Below are positions 53,131 through 62,100 of a stretch of DNA of 64,000 bases, in pieces (positions within the stretch are counted from its first letter, which is position 1; each line of letters opens with the position of its first letter). The notes below the pieces were generated by a model that worked only from the letters and a program-made list of their open reading frames with translations, was not told where the DNA came from and did no database searches. The translations under genes and the position numbers were made by a program. Origin of the DNA: Modestobacter excelsi (GTDB lineage: Bacteria; Actinomycetota; Actinomycetes; Mycobacteriales; Geodermatophilaceae); contig NZ_SJEX01000003.1 of assembly GCF_005930495.1 (NCBI RefSeq), forward strand, positions 62,001-126,000, given 5' to 3'.

Positions 53131-53196
53131 GCCGCCGTCCGGTCCGACGAGGTGACCGTCGAGCGAGATGCCCATGGCACAGGGCACGCTGCGCAC
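53131..53196 (-). pseudogene. Truncated start of a RibD-C/DHFR-like reductase gene
   Basis: GTG 53196 with GGAGGA just upstream begins a frame reading RSVPCAMGISLDGHLVGPDG. This matches the N-terminal strand and loop (ISLDGxxxGPD) of dihydrofolate-reductase-like RibD C-terminal proteins. After about 22 codons the similarity stops and low-complexity sequence follows. It appears to be the 5' stub of a deleted gene. The rest of the 52951-53330 gap shows nothing recognisable. Confidence 0.4.
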
Positions 53197-53330
53197 CGAG
53201 GTCCTCCGCGGTGACGGGGGTCCTCCCGCCTGTGCCGGCCGCGAGCGTGCCTCGTCAGTGCGGAGCTGGTCGGCCGTCGGGGTCGGTGCCCGGCGGGTCC
53301 GTGTGCCGCTGCCGGTCGTGGGAGAGGTAC

Positions 53331-54917
53331 TCACCGACCAACTGCTCGGCGGCCGAGGAGGTGGGTGGACGAGCCCGTGATCGCCGAGAGGAAGTGGGGC
53401 CCGCTCAGGGTGGCGAGCTCGGTGTCCTCGACGGCACGCACGGTCGCCGTCCGCGGCACCGCCCGGAGCAGCGCGATCTCGCCGAAGGCCTCGCCGGGAC
53501 CCATCCGGCGGATCTCTCGGTCGTCGTCGAGGACGGCCACCCGGCCGGACTGGATGACGTAGAACCCGTCGCCGGGGTCACCCTGCCGGAACACGTCGGT
53601 CTGCGCCGGGACACGTGACCTGTCCAGCCGCTGCGCCAGGCTCTCGATGACCGGGACGGGCAGGAGCCGGAACATGCCGACCCGGCGCAGCAGCACGATC
53701 CGGTCCTTCCGCACGCCGATGTCCGCATCGATCGCCCGGAGGCCGGCCCAGCGCGCCATGACCACCACCGGGAGGATGCCGCCGGTGACGACGAGCGCAG
53801 CGGTGTCGCCCAGCACAGCGAGGAGGAACGGGATCGCCAGCGAGCCGAGCGCCACCGCGAGCGAGAAGACCGCCTCGGTCAGGGCGAGCACGCGAGCCAG
53901 CGTCTGATCGGGGACGAGCCGCTGCAGCAGCGTGAACCCGGTGACGTCGACGAGCGCGTTGGCGGCGCCGATGACCACGAAGGCGCCGACTGCCACGGGG
54001 CTGCCCGTCAGCAGGCCGATGAGGACGATCGGCACACCCCACAGCGCGATCCCGGCACCGAAGAGCGTGCCGAGCCGGGCGCTCCCCGCGGCGCCGATCG
54101 ACGCCATCGCCGCCGCGAACCCGCCGACCCCGAACGCCGCCCAGAGGACCCCGACCCCCGGGCGGCCCAGGTCGGTGACCTGCACGGCCACCACCACGGC
54201 CAGCACGGTGAGCGCGCCGCGGACCAGGCACTGCGCGCCGCCCAGCACGATGACCTCGAGCGCCCGGCGGCGTCGGCGCAGCTCGCGCAGGCCCTCGACC
54301 ACGTCGGCGACCACCCCGACCCGGCCGGCCGGCCCGTCGGACGCGGTGCGGCGGGGCGACTCGTACCGCAGCCCGGCAGCGAGCACGCCGGCGGCACCGG
54401 CGAGCAGGGCCACCGCGGCGAACGCGGCCGCCGGGTCGTACGCCGCAAGCAGCGCGGCGGCGGCGAGGGGGCCGGCCAGCCCCGCCGCCCCGTCGAGGAT
54501 GGCCCGGACCGCGTTCACCCCGGTCAGCTCGTCGGGGGTGGTGCACAGGGTGGGGAACAGGGCGGCGAGGACCGGCCGGTAGGCGGCATGGCAGACCGTC
54601 GACAGGGTCAGCAACGTGTAGACCACGGCCGGCTGTGCGGCGGCCACCGCCGCTCCCGCTGCGGTGGCCGCACGGAGCGTGCACGCGATGACGAGCAGTC
54701 GGCGGCGCGAGACGCGGTCGGCCAGCGCGCCCAGCCAGGGGAGCGCCACCGTCGCCGGCAGCACTCGCAGGAACCCGACCAGGCCCACGCCGGCCGCGCC
54801 GTTCTCGTCGAAGGCGTACACCGTCATCGCGGAGAGGAAGAGGAACTCGCCGGTCCAGGCCAGCAGCGACGACAGCTGCGCGAGCCGGAGGTTGCGGTTG
54901 CGGGTGACCGATCGGCG
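53331..54917 (-). CDS. MFS transporter with C-terminal cyclic-nucleotide-binding domain
   Basis: The frame is open from 54917 and encodes NRNLRLAQLSSLLAWTGEFL, the first helix of an MFS domain, then about 11 more helices (PWLGALADRVSRRRLLVIAC is the loop 2-3 motif). The last about 120 residues are a cNMP-binding domain (VFRQGDPGDGFYVIQSGRVA, FGEIALLRAVPRTATVRA) with the Glu and Arg that hold cyclic nucleotides. There is no start codon before the first helix: the only ATG (54827) would remove it. The upstream cyclase-like frame joins it by a +1 shift at about 54902-54904. It is either the 3' part of a fusion gene or a truncated gene. Confidence 0.75.
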   Translation of the reverse strand, partial: RRSVTRNRNLRLAQLSSLLAWTGEFLFLSAMTVYAFDENGAAGVGLVGFLRVLPATVALPWLGALADRVSRRRLLVIACTLRAATAAGAAVAAAQPAVVYTLLTLSTVCHAAYRPVLAALFPTLCTTPDELTGVNAVRAILDGAAGLAGPLAAAALLAAYDPAAAFAAVALLAGAAGVLAAGLRYESPRRTASDGPAGRVGVVADVVEGLRELRRRRRALEVIVLGGAQCLVRGALTVLAVVVAVQVTDLGRPGVGVLWAAFGVGGFAAAMASIGAAGSARLGTLFGAGIALWGVPIVLIGLLTGSPVAVGAFVVIGAANALVDVTGFTLLQRLVPDQTLARVLALTEAVFSLAVALGSLAIPFLLAVLGDTAALVVTGGILPVVVMARWAGLRAIDADIGVRKDRIVLLRRVGMFRLLPVPVIESLAQRLDRSRVPAQTDVFRQGDPGDGFYVIQSGRVAVLDDDREIRRMGPGEAFGEIALLRAVPRTATVRAVEDTELATLSGPHFLSAITGSSTHLLGRRAVGR

Positions 54918-55518
54918 TCAGCGGCGTGGACATGTCCTGGACGTCGACGTAGAAGGTCTGCACCCGGCCGATGTCCTCGAGGTCCTGGGCGATCTCGTGG
55001 ACGACCAGCTCGGTGGAGGTGGTGCCACCGTTCCGGAAGAGGTCGTCGGAGACCAGGAGGTACTCCGGCACCGTGACGGCGTTCTTGAGCAGCCGGTGGA
55101 CGTAGATCACGTCCAGGCCGACGAGCTTCTTCCGGTGCCGGATCGTCTGAGTCGCGACGTCCCCGACGTGCGCGACGAACTTCAGCTTCAGGGCGCTGGT
55201 CTTCGTGCAGCTCTGGCAGGGGCACATGTTGAGCTCGACGAGCCGGCGCTGCGTGTGGAAGGCACGGTGCATCTCGACGGCTGCCCGGGTGACGGCGGCG
55301 AGCGTCGCGGCTCCGTCCAGCCCGTCGGCGTCCCGGGAGAGGAAGGCCGCATCGCCCTCGATCTCGATGAGGTCGAAGTCGCGCGCGGCACCGACGATCT
55401 TGTCCAGCAGGCGTCTCGTGACCGCCTCCGCGTGCCCGAGCATGCTGCGGTGGAACTGCATGTACTCCGTGTAGCCGCCGATGTCGGCGATGAGGAGCAG
55501 GGCACGCCGGGTCGCCAT
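54905..55518 (-). CDS. DUF2652 (cyclase-like) domain protein
   Basis: About 200 residues from ATG 55518. It opens with LLLIADIGGYTEYMQFHRSM, which parallels the FTDIxGF start of class III cyclases, and has FDLIEIEGDAAFLS, CPCQSCTKTS with a Cys cluster, and VGLDVIYVHRLLKN, all typical of DUF2652. The family is cyclase-like in fold and of unknown activity. After VDVQDMSTPLTPIGH the frame has no stop for more than 400 codons but stops resembling any protein. The sensible continuation is in the MFS frame, one base over. A single DUF2652-MFS-cNMP chain of about 730 residues broken by an extra C is therefore likely. Confidence 0.75.
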
Positions 55519-55837
55519 GGGCGGACATCAACGGGATGCGGGGGCTGCGGAGTCGTCTGCGTGAGCGCGGGCTGGAGCCGTGATCGGATCCGTGCAGGTC
55601 GACGGCGTATCGGTGGAGTTCGGTCGACGGCGGTGCTGCCGTGGCCCACGTCACTGCTAGCAAAACGCTTGCTTCCGCTAGCAGTGGGCATACAGACTGA
55701 TGTGGGTCTCCGGACCGACGCACGCTCGATACCGGCACTGCGATGTCGATCGGTCCAGCGAGAGGCCGAGACGATCCACACCCCCCAGGCAGCCGATCCA
55801 GCGACGCTGCCCGCCGTCCATGAGAGGCCAGGTCCAC
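55519..55837. other. 319-base divergent control region
   Basis: It lies between the DUF2652 gene and the collagen-like gene, with no coding sequence seen. It contains the palindrome at 55652-55686, described separately, and A/T-rich bases (GCAAAACGCTTGC) that stand out in this G/C-rich window. Confidence 0.5.
55652..55686. promoter_or_regulatory. Nested palindrome upstream of the collagen-like gene
   Basis: CACTGCTAGC (55652-55661) and GCTAGCAGTG (55677-55686) are perfect 10-base arms about a 15-base centre. That centre contributes to a second, nested hairpin, AGCAA-AACGC-TTGCT (55660-55674). Each arm also carries the palindrome GCTAGC. It sits 152 bases before ATG 55838 and is a likely operator or transcript structure in the divergent region. 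Confidence 0.6.
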
Positions 55838-56824
55838 ATGGCACAGTCGAAGACCACCACGAACACCGAGACCGTCGACGTCCCCGTCGACGTTGCCGTC
55901 GCGGAGGGCGACCGCGGCCCCAAGGGCCCGACCGGTCCCGTCGGCGCTCCGGGCGAGCCCGGTGACAAGGGGCCCCGCGGCCCGGTCGGCGCGGCGGGCG
56001 AGCCCGGCGAGAAGGGGCCCCGCGGCCCGGTCGGTGCCGTCGGCAAGCCGGGCGACACCGGCCCGACCGGTCCTGTCGGCCCGGTGGGCAAGCAGGGCGA
56101 CACCGGCCCGACCGGTCCGGTCGGCCCGGTCGGTGAGCGCGGCCCCAAGGGTCCGATCGGTCTGCCGGGCGAGCAGGGGCCGCAGGGCGACAAGGGCCTG
56201 CAGGGCCCCGAGGGCGCGACCGGCCCGCAGGGTGAGCAGGGCCTCCCCGGCTCGACCGGTCGGCCCGGCGAGGCCGGTCCGCAGGGCCAGCCCGGGTTGC
56301 GCGGCGAGCAGGGTCAGCAGGGTCCCGCCGGCGAGCGGGGCCTGCCCGGCGAGCAGGGGCCGGTGGGCGAGCAGGGCCTTCGGGGCGCCCAGGGTCAGCG
56401 TGGCGTGATCGGGGAGACCGGCGAGCAGGGCCTGCGCGGTCTGCAGGGCCTGCAGGGCGTGCTCGGTGAGCAGGGCGAGTCCGGCGTCCGCGGCCTCCAG
56501 GGGCCGCAGGGCGTCCAGGGCCAGCCCGGCCCGGCCGGCCCGGTCGGTCTGCCCGGCGTGCAGGGTCCGCAGGGGGCCTCCGGTCCCGCCTGGCTCCACC
56601 AGCCCAGCACCGCCGAGCTCGCGGCCAAGGTCAAGCACGCGGCGCTGGACCTCTCGCCGCGCACCCTGCTCGACCCGCGGGTCGGGGTCCGGTACCTGAC
56701 GACGCTGACATCGCGGCTGGTCAAGCTGCAGGGCGGGCTGTTCCTGCGCGCCATCGTCGACACCGAGGCCGGGGGCGACGAGCAGACGGTCGCCGACCGG
56801 TCCAACGTGCGCTCCATCGCCTGA
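55838..56824 (+). CDS. Collagen-like Gly-X-Y repeat protein
   Basis: 328 residues. Residues 1-23 form a short Thr/Val-rich head. Residues 24-251 are 76 uninterrupted Gly-X-Y triplets (for example [16 protein letters not shown]), rich in GPV, GEQ, GLQ and GEP with many K/D and E/R charge pairs that can stabilise a triple helix without hydroxyproline. A 77-residue tail ([40 protein letters not shown]) looks helical and may be the trimerisation or anchoring domain. No signal peptide, LPXTG or lipobox is seen, so the route to the surface, if any, is unknown. ATG 55838 is weakly preceded by GAGAGG. A strong hairpin follows. Confidence 0.93.
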   Translation: MAQSKTTTNTETVDVPVDVAVAEGDRGPKGPTGPVGAPGEPGDKGPRGPVGAAGEPGEKGPRGPVGAVGKPGDTGPTGPVGPVGKQGDTGPTGPVGPVGERGPKGPIGLPGEQGPQGDKGLQGPEGATGPQGEQGLPGSTGRPGEAGPQGQPGLRGEQGQQGPAGERGLPGEQGPVGEQGLRGAQGQRGVIGETGEQGLRGLQGLQGVLGEQGESGVRGLQGPQGVQGQPGPAGPVGLPGVQGPQGASGPAWLHQPSTAELAAKVKHAALDLSPRTLLDPRVGVRYLTTLTSRLVKLQGGLFLRAIVDTEAGGDEQTVADRSNVRSIA

Positions 56825-56840
56825 CAGCACTGAAGGCATG

Positions 56841-56880
56841 AAGGGCGCCTCGTACCGCTGAGTCGGTACGGGGCGCCCTT
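56841..56880 (+). terminator. Strong terminator hairpin after the collagen-like gene
   Basis: AAGGGCGCC-T-CGTACCG (56841-56857) pairs with CGGTACG-G-GGCGCCCTT (56864-56880): 17 base pairs with a single T-G wobble and a six-base loop. It lies 17 bases after the stop of the collagen-like gene. There is no T tract beyond TT. Confidence 0.85.
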
Positions 56881-56909
56881 CGCCGTCCGGGCAGGTCTAC
56901 CCTTCGTCG

Positions 56910-58145
56910 GTGCGCTCTGCCGGGGTCCGCATGGCGGGGCGGAACAGGTCCCCGGCTGGACCACGGGTGCTCATCCCGATCCTGGTGCTGGCAGCAGGGG
57001 TGGCCCAGGGCTTCGGGCGCTTCGGGTACGCGCTGCTCCTGCCGGCCGTCAACGCCGACCTCGTGCACTCCTACACCCTCGCTGGGCTGCTCGGCACGCT
57101 GAACCTGACCGCGTACCTCGGTGGAGCCCTGCTCGTCAGCCTCACCGCCGGCCGCACGGCACCGGCGACGTCGGTACGACTGGGCCTGTTGTCCACCACG
57201 ACCGGGGTGTCGGTCCTCGCGCTGGCGCCGTCCGTGCCGGTCCTGGTGGCGGGGATGGTGCTGGCCGGGTTCGGCGGGGCGCTGATCTGGGTGCCGGCCC
57301 CCGGCATCGCCGGCTCCGCCGTCCCCGTCGCCCGGCGCGGCCTCGCCATCGGGCTGACCGGCAGCGGCGTCGGCCTCGGGGTGGTCGCCAGCAGCGGCCT
57401 GACCGCCGTCGTCCACGCCGTCGCCGGCCCCGACGCCTGGCGCCCGGTGTGGGGGATCGAGGCGGTGGTCTCCGCGCTCGTCGCCGTGGCAGCGGCGCGC
57501 TGGCTGCGCCCGGCGGTCTTCCCGGTCTCCGGCCCGGTGCGCGTGTCCGCGCTGCGGGCGGTGCCCGGCTGGATCGGCTCGACGCTCTCCTACGGCGGCT
57601 ACGGACTGGCGATCGCGATCTACATGACCTTCCTGGTCGCCGCGTACGAGGACGACGCCGGCTTCAGCTCCGGGCACGCCTCGGCGGTGTTCGCCCTCAC
57701 CGGGGTGTGCATCACGGCCGGCGGGATCCTGCTCGGACGCTGGTCGGACGCCGTGGGGAGGCGGGCGGCCATGATGTGGGCCTACGCGGGCATGACCGTG
57801 GCGATCCTGCTCGTCCCGGTCGGCGCCGAGCCGTGGGCGGCGTTCTCCGCCCTGCTGTTCGGTCTGGCGATGTCCGGGGCACCGGCGGTGCTCGCCGCCC
57901 ACCTCGCCGACACGCTCGACCCCCGCCGGTTCGCCGCGGCGTTCGGGGCGGTCACCCTCGTCTTCGGGCTGGCCCAGCTGGTGGGTCCCCAGCTCGGCGG
58001 GTGGATCGCCGACCGCACGGGCAGCTTCTCGACCGCGTTCCTGGTCGCTGCTGCCGCCGCGCTCGGGGCGGCTGTCGCGTCCGCCACGCTGCCCCGGAGG
58101 GGCACCGCCGCCCCCTCCCTCGGGACGGCGCCCGAGGCGTCCTGA
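56910..58145 (+). CDS. MFS transporter, YbfB/YjiJ type
   Basis: 411 residues with 12 membrane helices. The opening helix GVAQGFGRFGYALLLPAV carries the GxGRFGYxLxLPxM motif of YbfB/YjiJ-type MFS proteins. GRWSDAVGRRAAMMW is the loop 8-9 motif and QLGGWIADRTGSFSTAF the final segment. It probably exports a small organic compound; the substrate is unknown. The start GTG 56910 lacks a strong ribosome binding site and ATG 56931 is an alternative. It follows the hairpin at 56841-56880, so it should have its own promoter. Confidence 0.88.
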   Translation: MRSAGVRMAGRNRSPAGPRVLIPILVLAAGVAQGFGRFGYALLLPAVNADLVHSYTLAGLLGTLNLTAYLGGALLVSLTAGRTAPATSVRLGLLSTTTGVSVLALAPSVPVLVAGMVLAGFGGALIWVPAPGIAGSAVPVARRGLAIGLTGSGVGLGVVASSGLTAVVHAVAGPDAWRPVWGIEAVVSALVAVAAARWLRPAVFPVSGPVRVSALRAVPGWIGSTLSYGGYGLAIAIYMTFLVAAYEDDAGFSSGHASAVFALTGVCITAGGILLGRWSDAVGRRAAMMWAYAGMTVAILLVPVGAEPWAAFSALLFGLAMSGAPAVLAAHLADTLDPRRFAAAFGAVTLVFGLAQLVGPQLGGWIADRTGSFSTAFLVAAAAALGAAVASATLPRRGTAAPSLGTAPEAS

Positions 58146-58309
58146 CCGTCGTCGTGCCGCGCAACCCGGTCCCGCACCGTCCGCGTTTGCCAGCGCGCCG
58201 GATCCGCAGGATGCTTCCCCGCACCCGATACCGGAGCAGGCGGCGCCGAGAGGAACGCCGGCTCCGGTCCCGGACCGAGGCGTGCGCGCCCTCTCCAGAG
58301 GAGGACCCC

Positions 58310-59125
58310 GTGACAGACACCCAGGAGCAGACGGCCAGGACCGGCGACAAGCTGCTCGGCCGGGTGGCCTTCGTGACCGGGGGGACCCGGGGGATCGGTG
58401 CCGCCATCTGCCGCAGTCTCGCCGCGCAGGGCGCCGAGATCGCGGCCGGCTACAGCGGGAACCAGGAGGCGGCCGAGAAGTTCGCCCAGGACACCACCGT
58501 CACCCACCCCGACAGCAAGGTGTCGCTCCACCGTGGTGACATCGGTTCGGCGGACGACTGCCGGCGGTGTGTCGCCGAGGTCATCGACCAGCACGGCCGG
58601 TTGGACATCCTGGTCAACAACGCCGGGATCACCGTCGACCGGACGGTGGCCAAGATGGGCGACACCGACTGGAGCCGGGTGATCGACGTCAACCTGTCCG
58701 GCGCCTTCTACCTGTCGCAGGCCGCGCTGGCGCACATGCTGGAGCGGGGCAGCGGGCGGATCGTGATGATCTCGTCGGTGATCGGCGAGACGGGTGGGAT
58801 CGGGCAGGTCAACTACGCCTCGGCCAAGTCGGGGCTGTTCGGGCTGACCAAGACCCTCGCCCGGGAAGCCGCCATGCAGCTGCAGCGCGCGGGCGCCACC
58901 GACGGCATCGGCATCACCGTCAACGCCGTGACCCCGGGCTACACCGCCACCGAGATGCTGGACGCCGTACCGGACAAGGTGCTCGCCGGGTTGCGGGCGA
59001 AGATCCCGCTCGGCCGGCTCGGGCAGCCGGAAGAGGTCGCCCGGGTCGTGCACTTCCTCGCCGCCGACGCCTCGTCCTACATCACCGGCCAGGTGTGGGG
59101 GGTCAACGGCGGCCTGGACATGTAG
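58310..59125 (+). CDS. phbB: Acetoacetyl-CoA reductase-type short-chain dehydrogenase
   Basis: 271 residues. The NADPH-binding motif is FVTGGTRGIGAAICRSL, then the NNAG motif (ILVNNAGITVDRTVAKM), the catalytic Ser in VMISSVIGE and YxxxK in NYASAKSGLFG. The phrase DRTVAKM and the Gly-rich tail match PhaB/PhbB, which reduces acetoacetyl-CoA to (R)-3-hydroxybutyryl-CoA, although FabG-like activity is possible. An insertion around LQRAGATDGIG is unusual. GTG 58310 has GAGGAGGA at 58301-58304 and just upstream. It is 55 bases before the giant carboxylase gene, so they probably form an operon. Confidence 0.88.
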   Translation: MTDTQEQTARTGDKLLGRVAFVTGGTRGIGAAICRSLAAQGAEIAAGYSGNQEAAEKFAQDTTVTHPDSKVSLHRGDIGSADDCRRCVAEVIDQHGRLDILVNNAGITVDRTVAKMGDTDWSRVIDVNLSGAFYLSQAALAHMLERGSGRIVMISSVIGETGGIGQVNYASAKSGLFGLTKTLAREAAMQLQRAGATDGIGITVNAVTPGYTATEMLDAVPDKVLAGLRAKIPLGRLGQPEEVARVVHFLAADASSYITGQVWGVNGGLDM

Positions 59126-59180
59126 AGCCCGGCCGCACGCCCGTCGACGACGGAAGACCACCGAGAGGGAGAGGTGCCGG

Positions 59181-62100
59181 GTGTTCGACCGCATCGCCGT
59201 GATCAACCGGGGCGAGCCGGCCATGCGGCTGACCCGTGCCGTCCGCGAGCTCAACGCCGAGCACGGATCGCGCACCCGGGTCATCGCCCTGCACACCGAG
59301 GCCGAGCGCCGGGCGACGTTCGTCCGCGCCGCCGACGAGGGCGTGCTGCTGCGCGAGACGGGGGCCGGCAACCCCTACCTCGACCACGACGAGCTCGCCC
59401 GGGCGCTGCGGGCCAGCCGCGCCGACGCCGCCTGGGTGGGCTGGGGTTTCGTCGCCGAGGACCCGGCGTTCGCCGAGCTGTGCGCCTCGCTGGGGGTCGC
59501 CTTCATCGGGCCGCCACCCGAGGCCATGCGGCTCCTCGGCGCGAAGATCGAGGCCAAGGTGCTCGCGGAGCAGGCCGGCGTGCCGGTCGCGCCGTGGAGC
59601 GGCGGCCCGGTGGAGGGCGTTGAGGACGGCCGCCGGCACGCGGCGGTCATCGGCTACCCGCTCATCGTCAAGTCCCGGAGCGGCGGCGGCGGCCGGGGCA
59701 TCCGGATCGTCCGGTCCGAGGCCGAGCTGGAGGAGGCGCTCACCCGCACGCAGGCGGAGGCGGGGCGCACCTTCGGCGACCCGACCGTCTTCATGGAGCG
59801 CCTGGTGGAGGGTGGTCGGCACGTCGAGGTGCAGGTCATCGCCGATCAGCACGGCACGGCGTGGGCGCTCGGGGTCCGCGACTGCTCGGTGCAGCGGCGC
59901 AACCAGAAGGTCCTGGAGGAGTCCAGCTCGCCGGCCCTCAGCCCGGAGCAGGACCGGTCGCTGCGGGAGTCCTCCATCGAGCTGGTGAAGGCGGCCGGCT
60001 ACGTCGGCGCGGGCACCGTCGAGTTCCTGTACCAGCCGCAGGAGGAGCTGTTCACCTTCCTCGAGGTGAACACGCGGCTGCAGGTGGAGCACCCCGTCAC
60101 CGAGGAGACCACCGGCCTGGACATCGTGAAGCTGCAGCTGCACGTCGCCGCCGGCGGCCGGCTCGAGGGCGACCCACCTGCACCGTCCGGCCACGCGATC
60201 GAGGCCCGGCTCAACGCGGAGGACGCCGAACAGGGCTTCGCGCCCGCCCCCGGCCGGGTCGTGCTCATGCGGCTGCCGACCGGCCCAGGCGTCCGGGTGG
60301 ACACCGGGATCGGCGTCGGTGACGTCATCCCGCCGCTCTACGACTCCATGATCGCCAAGGTCATCGCCTGGGGCCGGGACCGGCCCGAGGCGCTCGCCCG
60401 CCTCCGCTGCGCCCTGCGGGAGACCACCGTCGTGCTGCGCGGGGGCACCACCACGAAGTCCTTCCTGCTCGACCTGCTGGACCGGCCCGAGGTGGCGGAG
60501 GGGACCGCCGACACCGGCTGGCTGGACCGCACGGGCGCCGGGAGCCGCGTCGAGACCGCCGGCGACGCCTGGCTGGCCCTGGTCCGGGTGGCCATCGACG
60601 TCGCGGACGCGGAGGAGGCCCGCGAGCTGACCGCCTTCCTCGCCTCCGCGCGGGGCGGCCGGCCGCGGGCCCCGCACGAGGTGGGCCGGGTCGTGGAGCT
60701 GGGGTACCGGGGCCAGGCGTACCGGCTGAGCGTGGCGAGGGTGGGGCCCGACCGCTACCGGGTCGAGCTCGACGACCGGTCCGTGGACGTGGACGTGGAC
60801 CGGCTGAGCGAGCTGGAGAGCCGGCTGACGGTGGGGGAAGACCGGTTCTCGGTCGTCGCGGTCCAGGGCACCGGTTCCCACCTCGTCGAGGTCGACGGCG
60901 TCACCCACCGGATCTCCACCGACGTGGGCGGGGTGGTGCGCGCCCCGGCACCCGCGGTCGTCGTGGCCGTGCGGGTGTCCGCCGGCCAGGAGGTCGAGGC
61001 AGGCCAGACGCTCCTCGTGCTGGAGAGCATGAAGATGGAGACGGCGGTCCGGGCACCGTTCGCCGGCCGGGTCCGGGAGGTCCGCGCCGCCGCCAACGCC
61101 CAGGTCGACGCCGGCGCCCCGCTGCTCGTCGTCGAGCAGGCCGGCGGCGACGTCGAGGAGGCGTCCGGCGAGCGGATCGCCCTGCCGGAGAGCTCGGGCA
61201 CGGCCGCCGGCGGTCCCCGGGACCGGGCGCTGTCGCTGCTGGCGGCGCTCCGGTCGCTGATCACCGGGTACGACATCGGTGCGGGCCACGGCAAGGACCT
61301 CGTGGCGGCATACCGCAGTGCCCGGACCGAGCTCCCGCCGGACGATCCGGAGCTGCTGCACGCCGAGCTGGCAGGTCTCACCACGTTCGCGGACCTGTGC
61401 GACCTGTCCCGCAACCGCCCGGCCAGCGAGGAGGAGGAGGCCGACCAGCAGGTCCACAGCCCCCGCGAGCACTTCCACGCCTACCTGCACTCCCTCGACG
61501 TGGAGCGGGAGGCGCTGCCGGAGAGCTTCCGCGGACGGCTGCGCCGGGCGCTCGCCCACTACGGCGTCGGCGAGGACCTCGAGCCGGGTCCGGCCCTCCA
61601 GGCCGCGGTGTACCGGGTCTTCCTGGCCCAGCAGCGCATCGGCGACCAGCTGCCCGCCGTCCTCGCGCTCCTCGACCGCTGGCTGACGGTCGGCCTCCCG
61701 CCGTCGGATGCCGCACGGTCGGAGATCGCCGAGGTGCTCGACCGGCTCATCGGCGCGACGCAGCTGCGCTACCCGTCGGTGGGTGACCTCGCCCGGGCGG
61801 TGCGGTACCGCTACTTCGAGGAGCCGGTGGTCCAGCGGGCCCGCCAGGAGGTGCTGGACGAGGCGGAGCGGCTGCTGACCGAGCTCGACGACGCCGACGC
61901 GCGCGGGGGCACCAGCGACGACGTGGCCCGGATCGAGGCGCTGGTCGCCAGCCCCGAGCCGTTGATCCGGCTGCTGGCCCAGCGCTTCGTCCGCCCGACG
62001 AGCAAGCCGGACCCCATCGTGGAGGTCCTCACCCGCCGCTACTACCGCAGCCGCAGCCTGCAGGACGTCCGGTCGTCCCTGCTCGACGGGCACTCAGCGG

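Noticed and set aside
56157-56839. Collagen repeat DNA considered as a CRISPR or satellite array
   Set aside because: The repeats are imperfect nine-base-multiple codon repeats in a continuous Gly-X-Y frame, with no spacers.
59103-62093. Nearly 1000-codon minus-strand frame opposite the carboxylase
   Set aside because: Low-complexity antisense of a gene with complete biotin carboxylase and biotinyl motifs.
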